Assembly (NCBI RefSeq): GCF_040545875.1
Contig: NZ_JBEPMR010000004.1
Direction: 5' to 3' (one strand)
Length of the DNA: 64,000 bases
Origin: Faecalicatena_A orotica
Lineage (GTDB): Bacteria > Bacillota > Clostridia > Lachnospirales > Lachnospiraceae
The position numbers were made by a program, and so were the translations under genes. How positions within the stretch are numbered: the first letter of the stretch is position 1; the number at the start of each line of letters is the position of its first letter. Positions 28,158 through 35,833 of this stretch are shown one piece after another. The notes under the pieces are model-generated. The model did not search any database. It was not told the DNA's origin and saw nothing but the letters and a program-made list of their open reading frames with translations.

Positions 28158-29639
28158 TTATCTCTGCTGTGCCAGCATCAACTCTTCTTCTATTGTTTCC
28201 CGCCCGTAACTTCCTGTGATCCGCCCTTTTGCCATGACCTCAATCCTGTCGCAGACCCCTTTCAGTTCCGGGTTATAGGAAGAGATCACCAACACGGCAC
28301 ATCCCTGCTTTGCAAGTTCTCTGATCACCTCATATACCTTGGCTTTTGCAAGAACGTCTATCCCCTTTGTAGGTTCGTCAAAAATCAGGATCCTTGCACC
28401 GGAAGCAATCCACTTCCCAATAGATATTTTCTGCTGGTTTCCGCCGCTTAGATTCATCAGCTTCTGTTTTGGCGAACTACACTTTACACCTAGTTTCCCT
28501 ATCATTTCTTCTGCCATCCGGCTGATGCCGCGGTCATCAGCCATTCCTTTTTTAATTACCTCTTTCCTGCCGGCAACCAGACTTGGTATTGACAGGTTAA
28601 ACTGAAGAGACATCGTCAGGTTCAGCCCGCCCGTTCTCCTGTCCTCATTGATGTAACCGATTCCGTGCCTTAATGCATCATTTTCATTCCTGATATATAC
28701 TTCTTTGCCGTTAACAAAAATATGTCCGCATTTCGCTTTATCTTCGCCGATAATCAGATGTGCAAGTTCCGTGCGTCCGGCCCCGATCAGCCCCGAAAGC
28801 CCAACCACTTCCCCATAGCGGACCGTAAGGTCCAGAGGGCTCACTACCCCTCCGCCAAACCCTTTTAATTCAAGGGCCGTTTCTTCGGTCGTATAATTCT
28901 GATATGCCGGGTAGAAATCGCTTGCTTTTTCCCCGATCATGAAGCCGACAAGCTGATTCTCAGTTAAGCCTTCCATCATACCGTGGAAAGCAACTTTTCC
29001 GTCCTTCATGACAACGCATCTGTCCGCCATCATGATGGCATCCTCCAGATAATGTGTGATAAAAATAATAGTGAGGCCGTCCTGCTTCATCTTCCTCATA
29101 ATCTCAAACAGTTTTTCTTTTTCCTTTGTCGTCAGCGATGTGGTAGGTTCATCAAAAATAACAATTTGGGGATTTTGGGAAATACATTTTGCAATCTCAC
29201 ATATCTGCTGCTGGGAAACACTCATACCAAGCAGTTTCCTGTCCGGCGCTATATCATCGATTCCCATTCTCGCAAGCATTTCCGCGGCAACTTCAAGTTG
29301 TTTCTTCTTATCTACAAAAGCTCCTTTTAGAGGCTCATTTGCCAGCACAATATTCTCTGCCACCGTCAAATGGGGAACATTACTCAATTCCTGAAATACT
29401 ATACCAATCCCGTTTTTTCGGCTCTCCTCGGCACTTCCCAGCTCCGCCTCCCTGCCTTCAATGAATATCTGTCCTTCGTCTTTTTTATAGACTCCGGACA
29501 GAATTTTCATCAGAGTGCTTTTCCCTGCGCCGTTCTGCCCGAGAAGTGCAAGGATTTCACCTGAATACGCCTTAAAGCTCACATCATCTAATGCCTTATT
29601 GGAAAAGAAAGTCTTGGTAATATGTTTAAATTCTATCAT
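28158..29639 (-). CDS. Sugar ABC transporter ATP-binding protein, RbsA/AlsA type
   Basis: 493 residues, two fused ATPase halves. The first has Walker A GQNGAGKST (34-42), signature MSVSQQQ, Walker B IVIFDEPTT and the H-loop FITHYLED. The second has LIGAGRTEL in place of a full Walker A, LSGGNQQK and IFDEPTKGIDV, the usual CUT2 asymmetry. Powers import of a monosaccharide. The degenerate ABC domain of the nearby kinase (31166-32971) can be aligned to the first half of this protein by eye. Confidence 0.92.
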   Translation of the reverse strand: MIEFKHITKTFFSNKALDDVSFKAYSGEILALLGQNGAGKSTLMKILSGVYKKDEGQIFIEGREAELGSAEESRKNGIGIVFQELSNVPHLTVAENIVLANEPLKGAFVDKKKQLEVAAEMLARMGIDDIAPDRKLLGMSVSQQQICEIAKCISQNPQIVIFDEPTTSLTTKEKEKLFEIMRKMKQDGLTIIFITHYLEDAIMMADRCVVMKDGKVAFHGMMEGLTENQLVGFMIGEKASDFYPAYQNYTTEETALELKGFGGGVVSPLDLTVRYGEVVGLSGLIGAGRTELAHLIIGEDKAKCGHIFVNGKEVYIRNENDALRHGIGYINEDRRTGGLNLTMSLQFNLSIPSLVAGRKEVIKKGMADDRGISRMAEEMIGKLGVKCSSPKQKLMNLSGGNQQKISIGKWIASGARILIFDEPTKGIDVLAKAKVYEVIRELAKQGCAVLVISSYNPELKGVCDRIEVMAKGRITGSYGRETIEEELMLAQQR

Positions 29640-29674
29640 GTTCCATTTCCCGCCTTTCTTATTCCTGAGATTTC

Positions 29675-30898
29675 CTATTCACTGTCATCTGTTCCAAGGG
29701 CATACTTAGGTGCTACACAGATATGTCCCAAAACGTTATACTTTCTTGCCCTGCATGCACCTGGCACATTATTCGCACTCTGGTGCACGGCTGCATAACC
29801 TAATGTGGCAAACTTCATGGCCTCCTTGAACTGGGGTGGTATTCCGATTGCAAAAGAAGTTTCTACTTTCAGTTCAGGCAGTCTCTCCTGAATATTTTTC
29901 AAAAGGGTCTTATTATAAGCACCACCGCCGCTTGCATACATTACCTCTGTATCAGACAGGTCGACAAACTCACGTATACTTGAAACAATCGCTTCCGCCG
30001 AGAACACATTAAAAGTCGCCATAATATCTTCATCCGAAAGATGGGAGTATTTCTGCCTCATTTTTTCAGAATATTCACAGTCAAAATCATCTCTCCAGGC
30101 TGATCTCGGATAAGGTCTTGTTAGAAAATCCGCCGTCATCAGTTCCTTTAACATTTCCTCATCATACTTTCCTCTGGCTGCAATAGCTCCGTCTTTATCA
30201 TAATTCACACCAAAATATTGTTTTGCTATGTAATCCATCATGATATTCCCGGGTCCACAGTCATACCCAAGCATTTTCTTTCTGTTTTTGTAAACCTTGT
30301 GAACATTAGATATTCCGCCGATATTCAAGGTCAGGGTTGGTTTTTCATTTCTGAACAGCACATAGTCTACATACTGCATCAAAGGTGCCCCCTGCCCTCC
30401 TACTGCATGGTCTGCCGGACGGAACTGTGATACGGTCGTGATGTCGGTATAGGCTGCAACCACATTTCCATCACCGAAGCAGAATCCGTATGCATAAATA
30501 TCATCCAGAAACAGATCCGGATAATCATTTTCAAACATTTCATCTGTAACCGCATCTGCCTTCGCCCTGTCTGTCTGATGGAGGAATACCTGCTGCCCGT
30601 CCACTCCGATGCATTCAATCTCATCCGCCGTGTGCCCGGTTTCTTTCAGCAGTTTTTTTACCGCAATCCCAAAAAATCCTCCTATTGCATAGTTTAATTT
30701 AGCAAGATCGTTAAGCCCAAGTTTTAAGTCAAATGCATCCCAGATCATCTCGTTCAGACGCTTTGGCCAGTCAACTGAAATTCCCCCCAGATATTTCGGA
30801 GGGTTTGGCTGGTGATCCTCTGCCATTGAAATCTCCGCTAATACACAATCCACTCCATCACAGGAACTGCCACTATTTAATCCAATAATTAATGCCAT
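29675..30898 (-). CDS. AnmK/levoglucosan-kinase-family anhydrosugar kinase
   Basis: About 407 residues. ASKHA kinase fold with GLNSGSSCDGVD (phosphate loop), RPADHAVGGQGAPL (Asp163, the residue that activates water in AnmK), LTLNIGGISNV and GYDCGPGN. AnmK opens 1,6-anhydroMurNAc to MurNAc-6-phosphate; levoglucosan kinase is a homologue acting on 1,6-anhydroglucose. About 25 extra residues (near 115-138) precede the IGDP-like stretch, so this may be a separate subfamily with another substrate. The ATG at 30898 is chosen over GTG 30910, which abuts the AAAGG ribosome site. First gene after a 200-base regulated leader. Confidence 0.82.
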   Translation of the reverse strand: MALIIGLNSGSSCDGVDCVLAEISMAEDHQPNPPKYLGGISVDWPKRLNEMIWDAFDLKLGLNDLAKLNYAIGGFFGIAVKKLLKETGHTADEIECIGVDGQQVFLHQTDRAKADAVTDEMFENDYPDLFLDDIYAYGFCFGDGNVVAAYTDITTVSQFRPADHAVGGQGAPLMQYVDYVLFRNEKPTLTLNIGGISNVHKVYKNRKKMLGYDCGPGNIMMDYIAKQYFGVNYDKDGAIAARGKYDEEMLKELMTADFLTRPYPRSAWRDDFDCEYSEKMRQKYSHLSDEDIMATFNVFSAEAIVSSIREFVDLSDTEVMYASGGGAYNKTLLKNIQERLPELKVETSFAIGIPPQFKEAMKFATLGYAAVHQSANNVPGACRARKYNVLGHICVAPKYALGTDDSE

Positions 30899-31015
30899 AA
30901 CATTACACACCTTTCTTTTTTGTTATTGCCACAGGGGTTTTCACCCGGGAAAGAAAGCATTCGTACAAATACAATTAGCCGGCGTAGTATTTATCTGGCT
31001 GCCCGCGTGATAACG

Positions 31016-31093
31016 CAAAAAACGCCAACACAATAAATTGTGTTGGCGTCCATAACCTTTACACGAAACTATGCAAATCAACCATGAATTTGC
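31016..31093 (-). promoter_or_regulatory. Candidate ANTAR antitermination leader: two A1/G4 hexaloop hairpins plus terminator
   Basis: On the minus-strand RNA: hairpin P1 (31073-31093), arms GCAAAU and AUUUGC, bulged U, hexaloop AUGGUU (31080-31085). Hairpin P2 (31040-31064), outer arms GUGU/ACAC, inner GG/CC, hexaloop AUGGAC (31048-31053). Then an intrinsic terminator, ACGCCAACACAA-UUUA-UUGUGUUGGCGU (31022-31049) followed by six U. Both loops carry A at position 1 and G at position 4, the known ANTAR recognition pattern. The 3' arm of P2 and the 5' arm of the terminator share bases 31040-31049, so they exclude each other. P2 is the weaker fold by eye. Confidence 0.72.
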
Positions 31094-31117
31094 TTTCTTT
31101 CTCTTCTGTTTGAGCCA

Positions 31118-31146
31118 ATAATACCATTCATTTTTTCTTTTGTCAA
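31118..31146 (-). promoter_or_regulatory. Promoter of the AnmK/ABC/AlsE operon
   Basis: TTGACA (31141-31146), exactly 17 bases, TATTAT (31118-31123) on the minus strand, just past the kinase stop. Transcription would begin near 31111, so the hairpins and terminator at 31016-31093 lie in a leader of about 210 bases. Confidence 0.82.
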
Positions 31147-31165
31147 TAAGTTTTATGCATTTTTA

Positions 31166-32971
31166 TCATAAAAATATATTTTCGTTTGCTTTTATTATGA
31201 TATATGCACCATTCTCATTTCGGAATTCTACACTTCCTTTGAATTCATCACAGACAATGGACTGAATCACCATTAACCCGATTCCGGTCTGATCATCCGG
31301 ATCGAAGTCATCCGGGAACCCCTTTCCTGTATCCCTGTATTCGATTATGATCATGTCCTCCCCGCGGCTGATCCTGATGTCAATCTTCAGGTCCTCTTTC
31401 CTTGCATGTTTAATACTGTTATTAATTAATTCATTGACTACAAGTGCCAGAGAAGCCGATCTGTTGTACGGCACAAAAACTTTATCAGTATGTACTGTGA
31501 CTTCTGCACTCTGGCTGTAAAACTTCTGTATTTCCCCGATAATCTCTTCAATGTCGGCCACATTTCTCGTTGAAGGGTCATGGGCCAGAATATTATGGAT
31601 CGTTGCGATGCTCTTAATGCGCCCTATGATTTCCTCGATCATCTCCCCCACTTCACCGACACTGTCAGGATTATTCAGTTTGTGACGGAGCATCAGTTTT
31701 TCCATCTGAAGCAGACTGATGATCACCTGCAAATTGTTCTTTATCCGGTGATGGCTTTCCTGCAAAAGAACCGAACGCCCCTTCAGGCGCGAATTCTCGA
31801 TCAGCATCGCGATCTCACGTCCTATCAGTTCCAGATACAATCTGTCTTTTTCGGAGTAAACATAATAGTTCCGATAGAAAACCTGAATCACACCCACATT
31901 CTCCCCGTTTGATTTGATCGGGATGCCAAGAACAGTCTCCATGTCATGATTATCATGATCTTCAAAACATGAAAGGAAATCGGAATTCTCAAATATACTA
32001 AAATAATACATCTCCTGTTTTTTATTTAGTTCTTCCAATATCTCCTTTTTCATGAAAGGCACCCTTGCGCCTTCTTCATCCGAGATCCGCATAATGCTGT
32101 TATTTTTTTCGTCAATCAGATATATTCTGCAGTGGGTCGCTTTCAGCTCTTTTGTTATCCTTTTTGCCAGCTCCTTCATCATATTGCTTTGATCATAACC
32201 TTCTCTTATTTCTCCGATACCCTGACTCAAAGCCTGCAGGAACTCTTCCTGCTTCTCATCTTTCTTTAATCTTTCCCCGCCGAGCATGACATGATATATC
32301 TGTGCCGGATTTTTCTTGATGTCTTCCACTAGATACTCTCCGAACGTTTTCCCGTGCGCAATCACGGTAACCTCTTCGCCGATTTTTACAGAGTCCTCCC
32401 ACTGGCTCGTAAAATACAGGATCATCGTCCCCTGCTTTTTGAGCATCTCAAGTACTCTGAGAAAGCAGCTCATCCCTTTATAAGAAAGTCTTCCGTGGAT
32501 CTCATCTACCACCAAAAGCCTCGGTTTTAGCGCTGCGGCTTTTAAAATTGACACAAGTGTCCTCTCCTCCTGCGACAGATTCCGGACCTTTGTTCTAACA
32601 TCCAGCGAATAATCCACCTCTTTCAAAAGTGCAGCACACCTCTGCTCAATTTTCTTTTCCGAAAGGAAAAACGGAATCTTTTCCGTAGAAAGCATAATAT
32701 TGTCCGCCACCGGCAAGTTGTAATATAGATTTTTTTTCTTGGTAATGAATGCAACCTGATTGTCCTGAACCTTTGCATAATACTCCCCGCCATCCATCGT
32801 TATAGTTCCGGACTGAATCGAATTCTCCTCGTGCAGTATCTGCATAAACTCATCGATTGTGTTAATATTGGGACAGATGACGGCCTGTATCCTTGGACCA
32901 TCCACCATGATACTGACATCCCTGATCCTGCTTCCGGGCGTTTTTCCTGCGACATGCTCCATGCAAAACAT
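31166..32971 (-). CDS. Histidine kinase (HisKA_2) fused to a degenerate ABC-ATPase domain and GAF
   Basis: 601 residues, no membrane segment. Residues 1-230 follow the first half of an RbsA/AlsA ATPase: RIRDVS, LPVADNIML, NLSQEER (131-137, signature position), RLLVVDEIHG (Walker B, 151-160), then a YFTSQWED segment. Walker A is lost (CPNINTIDE, 33-41) and the H-loop His is replaced. A GAF domain follows (about 265-392), then ESHHRIKNNLQVIISLL (phospho-His pair 407-408) and a HATPase with NELINNSIKHA and DTGKGF. HisKA_2 kinases of this kind partner ANTAR regulators (for example EutW/EutV). The ATG at 32971 follows AGGGGG by seven bases. The ABC domain probably docks on the permease or binds nucleotide as the sensor; this is inference. 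Confidence 0.88.
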   Translation of the reverse strand: MFCMEHVAGKTPGSRIRDVSIMVDGPRIQAVICPNINTIDEFMQILHEENSIQSGTITMDGGEYYAKVQDNQVAFITKKKNLYYNLPVADNIMLSTEKIPFFLSEKKIEQRCAALLKEVDYSLDVRTKVRNLSQEERTLVSILKAAALKPRLLVVDEIHGRLSYKGMSCFLRVLEMLKKQGTMILYFTSQWEDSVKIGEEVTVIAHGKTFGEYLVEDIKKNPAQIYHVMLGGERLKKDEKQEEFLQALSQGIGEIREGYDQSNMMKELAKRITKELKATHCRIYLIDEKNNSIMRISDEEGARVPFMKKEILEELNKKQEMYYFSIFENSDFLSCFEDHDNHDMETVLGIPIKSNGENVGVIQVFYRNYYVYSEKDRLYLELIGREIAMLIENSRLKGRSVLLQESHHRIKNNLQVIISLLQMEKLMLRHKLNNPDSVGEVGEMIEEIIGRIKSIATIHNILAHDPSTRNVADIEEIIGEIQKFYSQSAEVTVHTDKVFVPYNRSASLALVVNELINNSIKHARKEDLKIDIRISRGEDMIIIEYRDTGKGFPDDFDPDDQTGIGLMVIQSIVCDEFKGSVEFRNENGAYIIIKANENIFL

Positions 32972-32982
32972 ATACACACCCC

Positions 32983-33570
32983 CTATGACAGCAGTTTTTC
33001 CGCATCAATGATTTCCCGGGCTATTACCACCAGTTTTTTATTTTTATCCCTGCTTTTTTTCTGCATCTGCTTCATGGCTTCAGATTCCTTCACGCCAAAC
33101 CGATCCATCAGGATTCCCTTCGCCCGCTCGACCAGCTTGCGTTCCTTAAGCGCCATGTTCAGATTCTCATGCTTATCACTCATCTCTTTAAACTCTTCGA
33201 ATCTGCGCAAGGCAACTTTAATCGTCACCTCCAGCTGCTTCTCGTCAATGGGTTTTAACAGATAACCGAATACACCAACTTCATTTGCCCGGTCTACCAA
33301 TTCCCCGGAAAACTCACCCGATACGATAATAGAAGGAATCACTTTATTACGGTTTACCTCCTCTAAAACAGACAGACCATCCCTTTCGGGAAGATTAATG
33401 TCCATCAGAATCAGATCCGGCTCTGTTTCTTGAATCTTTTCCAGCGCATCCTTCCCGTTCGCAGCACTTCCCGCAATGCTGTACCCCATTTCCTTAACCA
33501 TGAGCTTGAAGCTTGTCAGGATGACAGCCTCATCCTCCGCAATAAAAACCTTTAATTTCTTCGTTTCCAT
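32983..33570 (-). CDS. Response regulator with ANTAR RNA-binding domain
   Basis: 195 residues. Receiver domain (about 5-120) with AEDEA (11-15), phospho-acceptor Asp57 in ILMDINLP and YLLKPID, then a short coiled linker and a C-terminal ANTAR three-helix domain (about 130-190; LVERAKGILMDRFGVKESEAMKQMQKKS). ANTAR proteins bind tandem hexaloop hairpins and prevent intrinsic termination. The start at ATG 33570 follows AAAGGTGG; a GTG at 33579 lies within that site. Eleven bases separate it from the kinase gene. The likely target is the leader at 31016-31093 directly downstream. Confidence 0.92.
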   Translation of the reverse strand: METKKLKVFIAEDEAVILTSFKLMVKEMGYSIAGSAANGKDALEKIQETEPDLILMDINLPERDGLSVLEEVNRNKVIPSIIVSGEFSGELVDRANEVGVFGYLLKPIDEKQLEVTIKVALRRFEEFKEMSDKHENLNMALKERKLVERAKGILMDRFGVKESEAMKQMQKKSRDKNKKLVVIAREIIDAEKLLS

Positions 33571-33602
33571 ACAGACCACCTTTCCAACACCACTTGAGTC
33601 TT

Positions 33603-33631
33603 ATTATAAAGACCAGCCTGAGATAGGTCAA
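33603..33631 (-). promoter_or_regulatory. Promoter of the ANTAR/kinase pair
   Basis: TTGACC (33626-33631), 17 bases, TATAAT (33603-33608), minus strand. A strong constitutive-looking promoter. Confidence 0.8.
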
Positions 33632-33666
33632 CTTCATTATGTTTGTTAATTAATGGGAGGCTGCCA

Positions 33667-33897
33667 ATGGCAATTCAGTACAAAACTAATATTATTTCTG
33701 CTTTAAAAACAGCAGGATATTCTACTTATCGTCTCCGCAAAGAAAAATTACTTGGAGAAGCCACATTGCAAAAATTTAGAAACAACGAATTAGTATCATG
33801 GGAAAACATATCTATTATTTGTAAACTGCTTAACTGCCAGCCTGGAGATTTAATGGAATATGTGCCAGATACAAATGAAACTATGAAACGCAATTGA
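33667..33897 (+). CDS. Small XRE-type helix-turn-helix regulator
   Basis: 76 residues, a Cro/CI-type HTH (about 8-65: YSTYRLRKEKLLGEATLQKFRNNELVSWENISIICKLLNCQPGDLMEYV). The ATG at 33667 is preferred because GGGAGG lies seven bases upstream. Its last codons overlap the start of the broken Uma2 gene in a different frame. AT-rich, unlike its neighbours; part of a mobile remnant. Probably an autoregulator. Confidence 0.8.
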   Translation: MAIQYKTNIISALKTAGYSTYRLRKEKLLGEATLQKFRNNELVSWENISIICKLLNCQPGDLMEYVPDTNETMKRN

Positions 33898-34296
33898 AGA
33901 TATCTACGCATTGCCTGATGGCGTACGTGCCGAACTGATTGACGGTCAAATTTATTACATGGCTCCACCAAGCAGACGACATCAGGGAATATTATCTGCG
34001 TTGCATCTTGAAATAGGCTCCTATATAAAATCCAAAGGTGGCTCATGTAAAATATATCCTGCGCCGTTCGCCGTATTTTTGAATGAAGATGATAAAACCT
34101 ATGTGGAACCTGATATCAGCGTCATTTGCTCACCTGACAAGCTAAATGACAAAGGCTGTGCAGGCGCGCCTGACTGGGTGATTGAAATAGTTTCACCGGG
34201 CAGCAAACGCATGGACTACTACACACCTTTGCTGATTCCGTAAAGGCAGGCATCTATGAAGATCTGTCAATTGACTTCGGTCAACTGAATATTTAA
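33887..34296 (+). pseudogene. Broken Uma2-family (PD-(D/E)XK-like) gene, copy 1
   Basis: Near-identical to the intact copy at 35062-35607, but with no ATG start: the frame opens after a stop at 33884 and reads NAIEDIYALPDGVRAELIDGQ. A deletion of roughly 110 bases between short TACAC repeats after MDYYT removes about 36 residues and shifts the frame. The tail SVKAGIYEDLSIDFGQLNI survives in another frame to the stop at 34296. The missing part contains the conserved REYWIVDP segment, so nuclease function is lost. Confidence 0.85.
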
Positions 34297-34302
34297 CCAC
34301 TG

Positions 34303-34330
34303 CCGCCCCTTCCATTAGGATTGAGGGCGG
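34303..34330 (+). terminator. Terminator after broken Uma2 copy
   Basis: CCGCCC and GGGCGG arms followed by a T-rich tract. The same structure follows the intact copy at 35615-35642, so it was duplicated with the gene. Confidence 0.7.
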
Positions 34331-34350
34331 TATTATTTCCCTTTTTAGGG

Positions 34351-34516
34351 GCTTTAAAATTTCTTTAAGTTCTCGCATTCTCTTTTTTGTCTCAGTAATA
34401 GTATCAGCGTATACCGAGTAACTTTTATATTCATATTTAATACGCCCTTCATATCGCCCATTGGCTCTCTGTCTTAGCCCCGACGGCAACTTTTTCCCAC
34501 TCTTATCAACTGCCAT
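34351..34516 (-). pseudogene. Tyrosine recombinase (integrase) N-terminal remnant
   Basis: About 55 residues (MAVDKSGKKLPSGLRQRANG, then YEGRIKYEYKSYSVYADTITETKKRMRELK) resemble the arm-DNA-binding start of integrative-element integrases. Homology stops at 34350, exactly where the 3' flank shared by the two Uma2 units ends; beyond that the frame runs antisense through the terminator. The catalytic domain is absent. It marks a decayed mobile element. Confidence 0.65.
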
Positions 34517-34550
34517 GAAATCACCGCCTAACCTACAAGACTCTCAAAAA

Positions 34551-34706
34551 TCAGAGCCATTGCATAATTGAAGTGTACTGGGTTATTTCTGTTTGCCCCG
34601 GGTGTTGCCGCACCCTTGGGGTTTCATAATCACTAACGCTTTTATGTAACAATGCCGTGATGCTTTCCTGCACAATCCGATTAAACTCTTTATCCAATCT
34701 ATTCAT
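34551..34706 (-). CDS. Hypothetical 51-residue protein next to integrase remnant
   Basis: Open frame beginning MNRLDKEFNRIVQESITALL and ending SIMQWL, with AAGGG four bases before the ATG. It is charged and helical in look, with no family recognised. It lies just upstream of the integrase stub in the same direction, a position often taken by small accessory genes. It may be real or a relic. Confidence 0.4.
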   Translation of the reverse strand: MNRLDKEFNRIVQESITALLHKSVSDYETPRVRQHPGQTEITQYTSIMQWL

Positions 34707-34735
34707 TAACCCTTTTATCTATGAACTCATTATAG

Positions 34736-34768
34736 TACATGTACATATATTTATTTATGTGTTATACT
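34736..34768 (+). promoter_or_regulatory. Promoter and palindrome upstream of RHH gene
   Basis: TGTACA (34740-34745), 17 bases, TATACT (34763-34768). The perfect palindrome GTACATGTAC (34736-34745) covers the -35 and is a plausible autorepression site for the RHH protein. Confidence 0.55.
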
Positions 34769-34827
34769 TAATGCATATTAGAAAAGGTGTCTCCATTCAA
34801 GAGTGCCCAGTGAAAGAAGGTGCATAT

Positions 34828-35016
34828 ATGCCACTAACTGAAAGCCAAAAACAAGCTCGTTATAATTATGCAAAGAAAAGTTTAAAGCGAATCCCTTTGG
34901 ATGTTCAAAAAGAAAAATATGAGGAAATAGCTGCTGCTGCATCCAAAACAGGTGAATCCGTCAACGGTTTCATTAAAAAGGCTATTGATGAACGAATTGA
35001 ACGCAATTCCGAATAG
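34828..35016 (+). CDS. Small ribbon-helix-helix (antitoxin-like) protein
   Basis: 62 residues. Basic N-terminus, then RIPLDVQKEKYEEIAAAASKTGESVNGFIKKAIDERIE, the pattern of RHH/Arc-like DNA-binding antitoxins (beta strand RIPLDV, two helices). The ATG at 34828 follows AAGGTG by five bases; the longer in-frame extension has no ribosome site. The next gene, 45 bases on, is Uma2, so they may form an operon. Whether this is a toxin-antitoxin pair is not known. Confidence 0.72.
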   Translation: MPLTESQKQARYNYAKKSLKRIPLDVQKEKYEEIAAAASKTGESVNGFIKKAIDERIERNSE

Positions 35017-35061
35017 CCACCGCTACTGTGTCAATACTATTTCATGGAAGGATGTGTTAAA

Positions 35062-35607
35062 ATGCCATTACCAAACCAGAAGAACGAATACACTGCTGAT
35101 TATATTTATTCTCTGCCTGATGGGGAACGTGCTGAGTTGATTGACGGGCAGATATACTATATGGCCCCGCCAAACAGGAAACATCAAGAAATACTATTAG
35201 AACTTGCCGGTATTATCCGTGATTACATCAAATCCAAGGATGGCTTATGCAAGCTCTACATCGCCCCATTTGCCGTATTTTTGAATGAAGATGATAAAAC
35301 CTATGTAGAACCAGATATCAGCCTCATTTGCTCACCTGATAAGCTAAATGACAAAGGCTGCGCAGGTGCCCCTGATTGGGTGATTGAAATAGTCTCCCCG
35401 GGAAGCAGGCGCATGGACTATTACACTAAATTATTCAAATACCGTACTGCCGGGGTACGGGAATATTGGATAGTTGACCCTGATAAAAACCGTATTATGG
35501 TATATAACTTTGAATCAGAGGATACTATCGAATACACTTTTACTGATTCTGTAAAAGCAGGCATCTATGAAGACCTGTCAATTGACTTCGGACAATTGAA
35601 CATTTAA
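35062..35607 (+). CDS. Uma2 family (DUF820) restriction-endonuclease-fold protein
   Basis: 181 residues. PD-(D/E)XK-like motifs are YVEPDISLIC (Asp), WVIEIVSPGS (Glu), and RRMDYYTKLFKYRTAGVREYWIVDP downstream. Uma2 proteins are very common in Cyanobacteria and occur in Firmicutes; function is largely unknown, some being linked to mobile DNA. The ATG at 35062 follows GGAAGGA. Intact sister of the broken copy 1.2 kb upstream, sharing the downstream terminator. Confidence 0.85.
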   Translation: MPLPNQKNEYTADYIYSLPDGERAELIDGQIYYMAPPNRKHQEILLELAGIIRDYIKSKDGLCKLYIAPFAVFLNEDDKTYVEPDISLICSPDKLNDKGCAGAPDWVIEIVSPGSRRMDYYTKLFKYRTAGVREYWIVDPDKNRIMVYNFESEDTIEYTFTDSVKAGIYEDLSIDFGQLNI

Positions 35608-35614
35608 TCCACTG

Positions 35615-35642
35615 CCGCCCCTTCCATTAGGATTGAGGGCGG
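35615..35642 (+). terminator. Terminator after Uma2
   Basis: CCGCCC / GGGCGG arms and a T-rich tail, identical in design to the copy at 34303. The following 150 bases hold nothing recognisable before the queT promoter. Confidence 0.7.
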
Positions 35643-35798
35643 CATTATTTCCCCTTTTAGGGTGTCGGAATTCTTATCAAAAAACCGTTTTAAGCCTTTA
35701 CCCTTATATTTCTATCCTAAGGGTATTCAAATTGAAATTAGCCGCTTTTCGTCTGTCGTGGAGTCATGTTTTCCAATATCACAAATTGTGGATACGGC

Positions 35799-35827
35799 TT
35801 GATTTTCCCCTTCCCCCATGCTATACT
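35799..35827 (+). promoter_or_regulatory. Promoter of queT
   Basis: TTGATT (35799-35804), 17 bases, TATACT (35822-35827) preceded by TGC (extended -10). Confidence 0.7.
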
Positions 35828-35833
35828 AACAAT

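Noticed and set aside
34193..34350. 3' half of the 107-residue minus-strand frame
   Set aside because: It is antisense to the broken Uma2 tail and its terminator; only the first 55 residues look like integrase.
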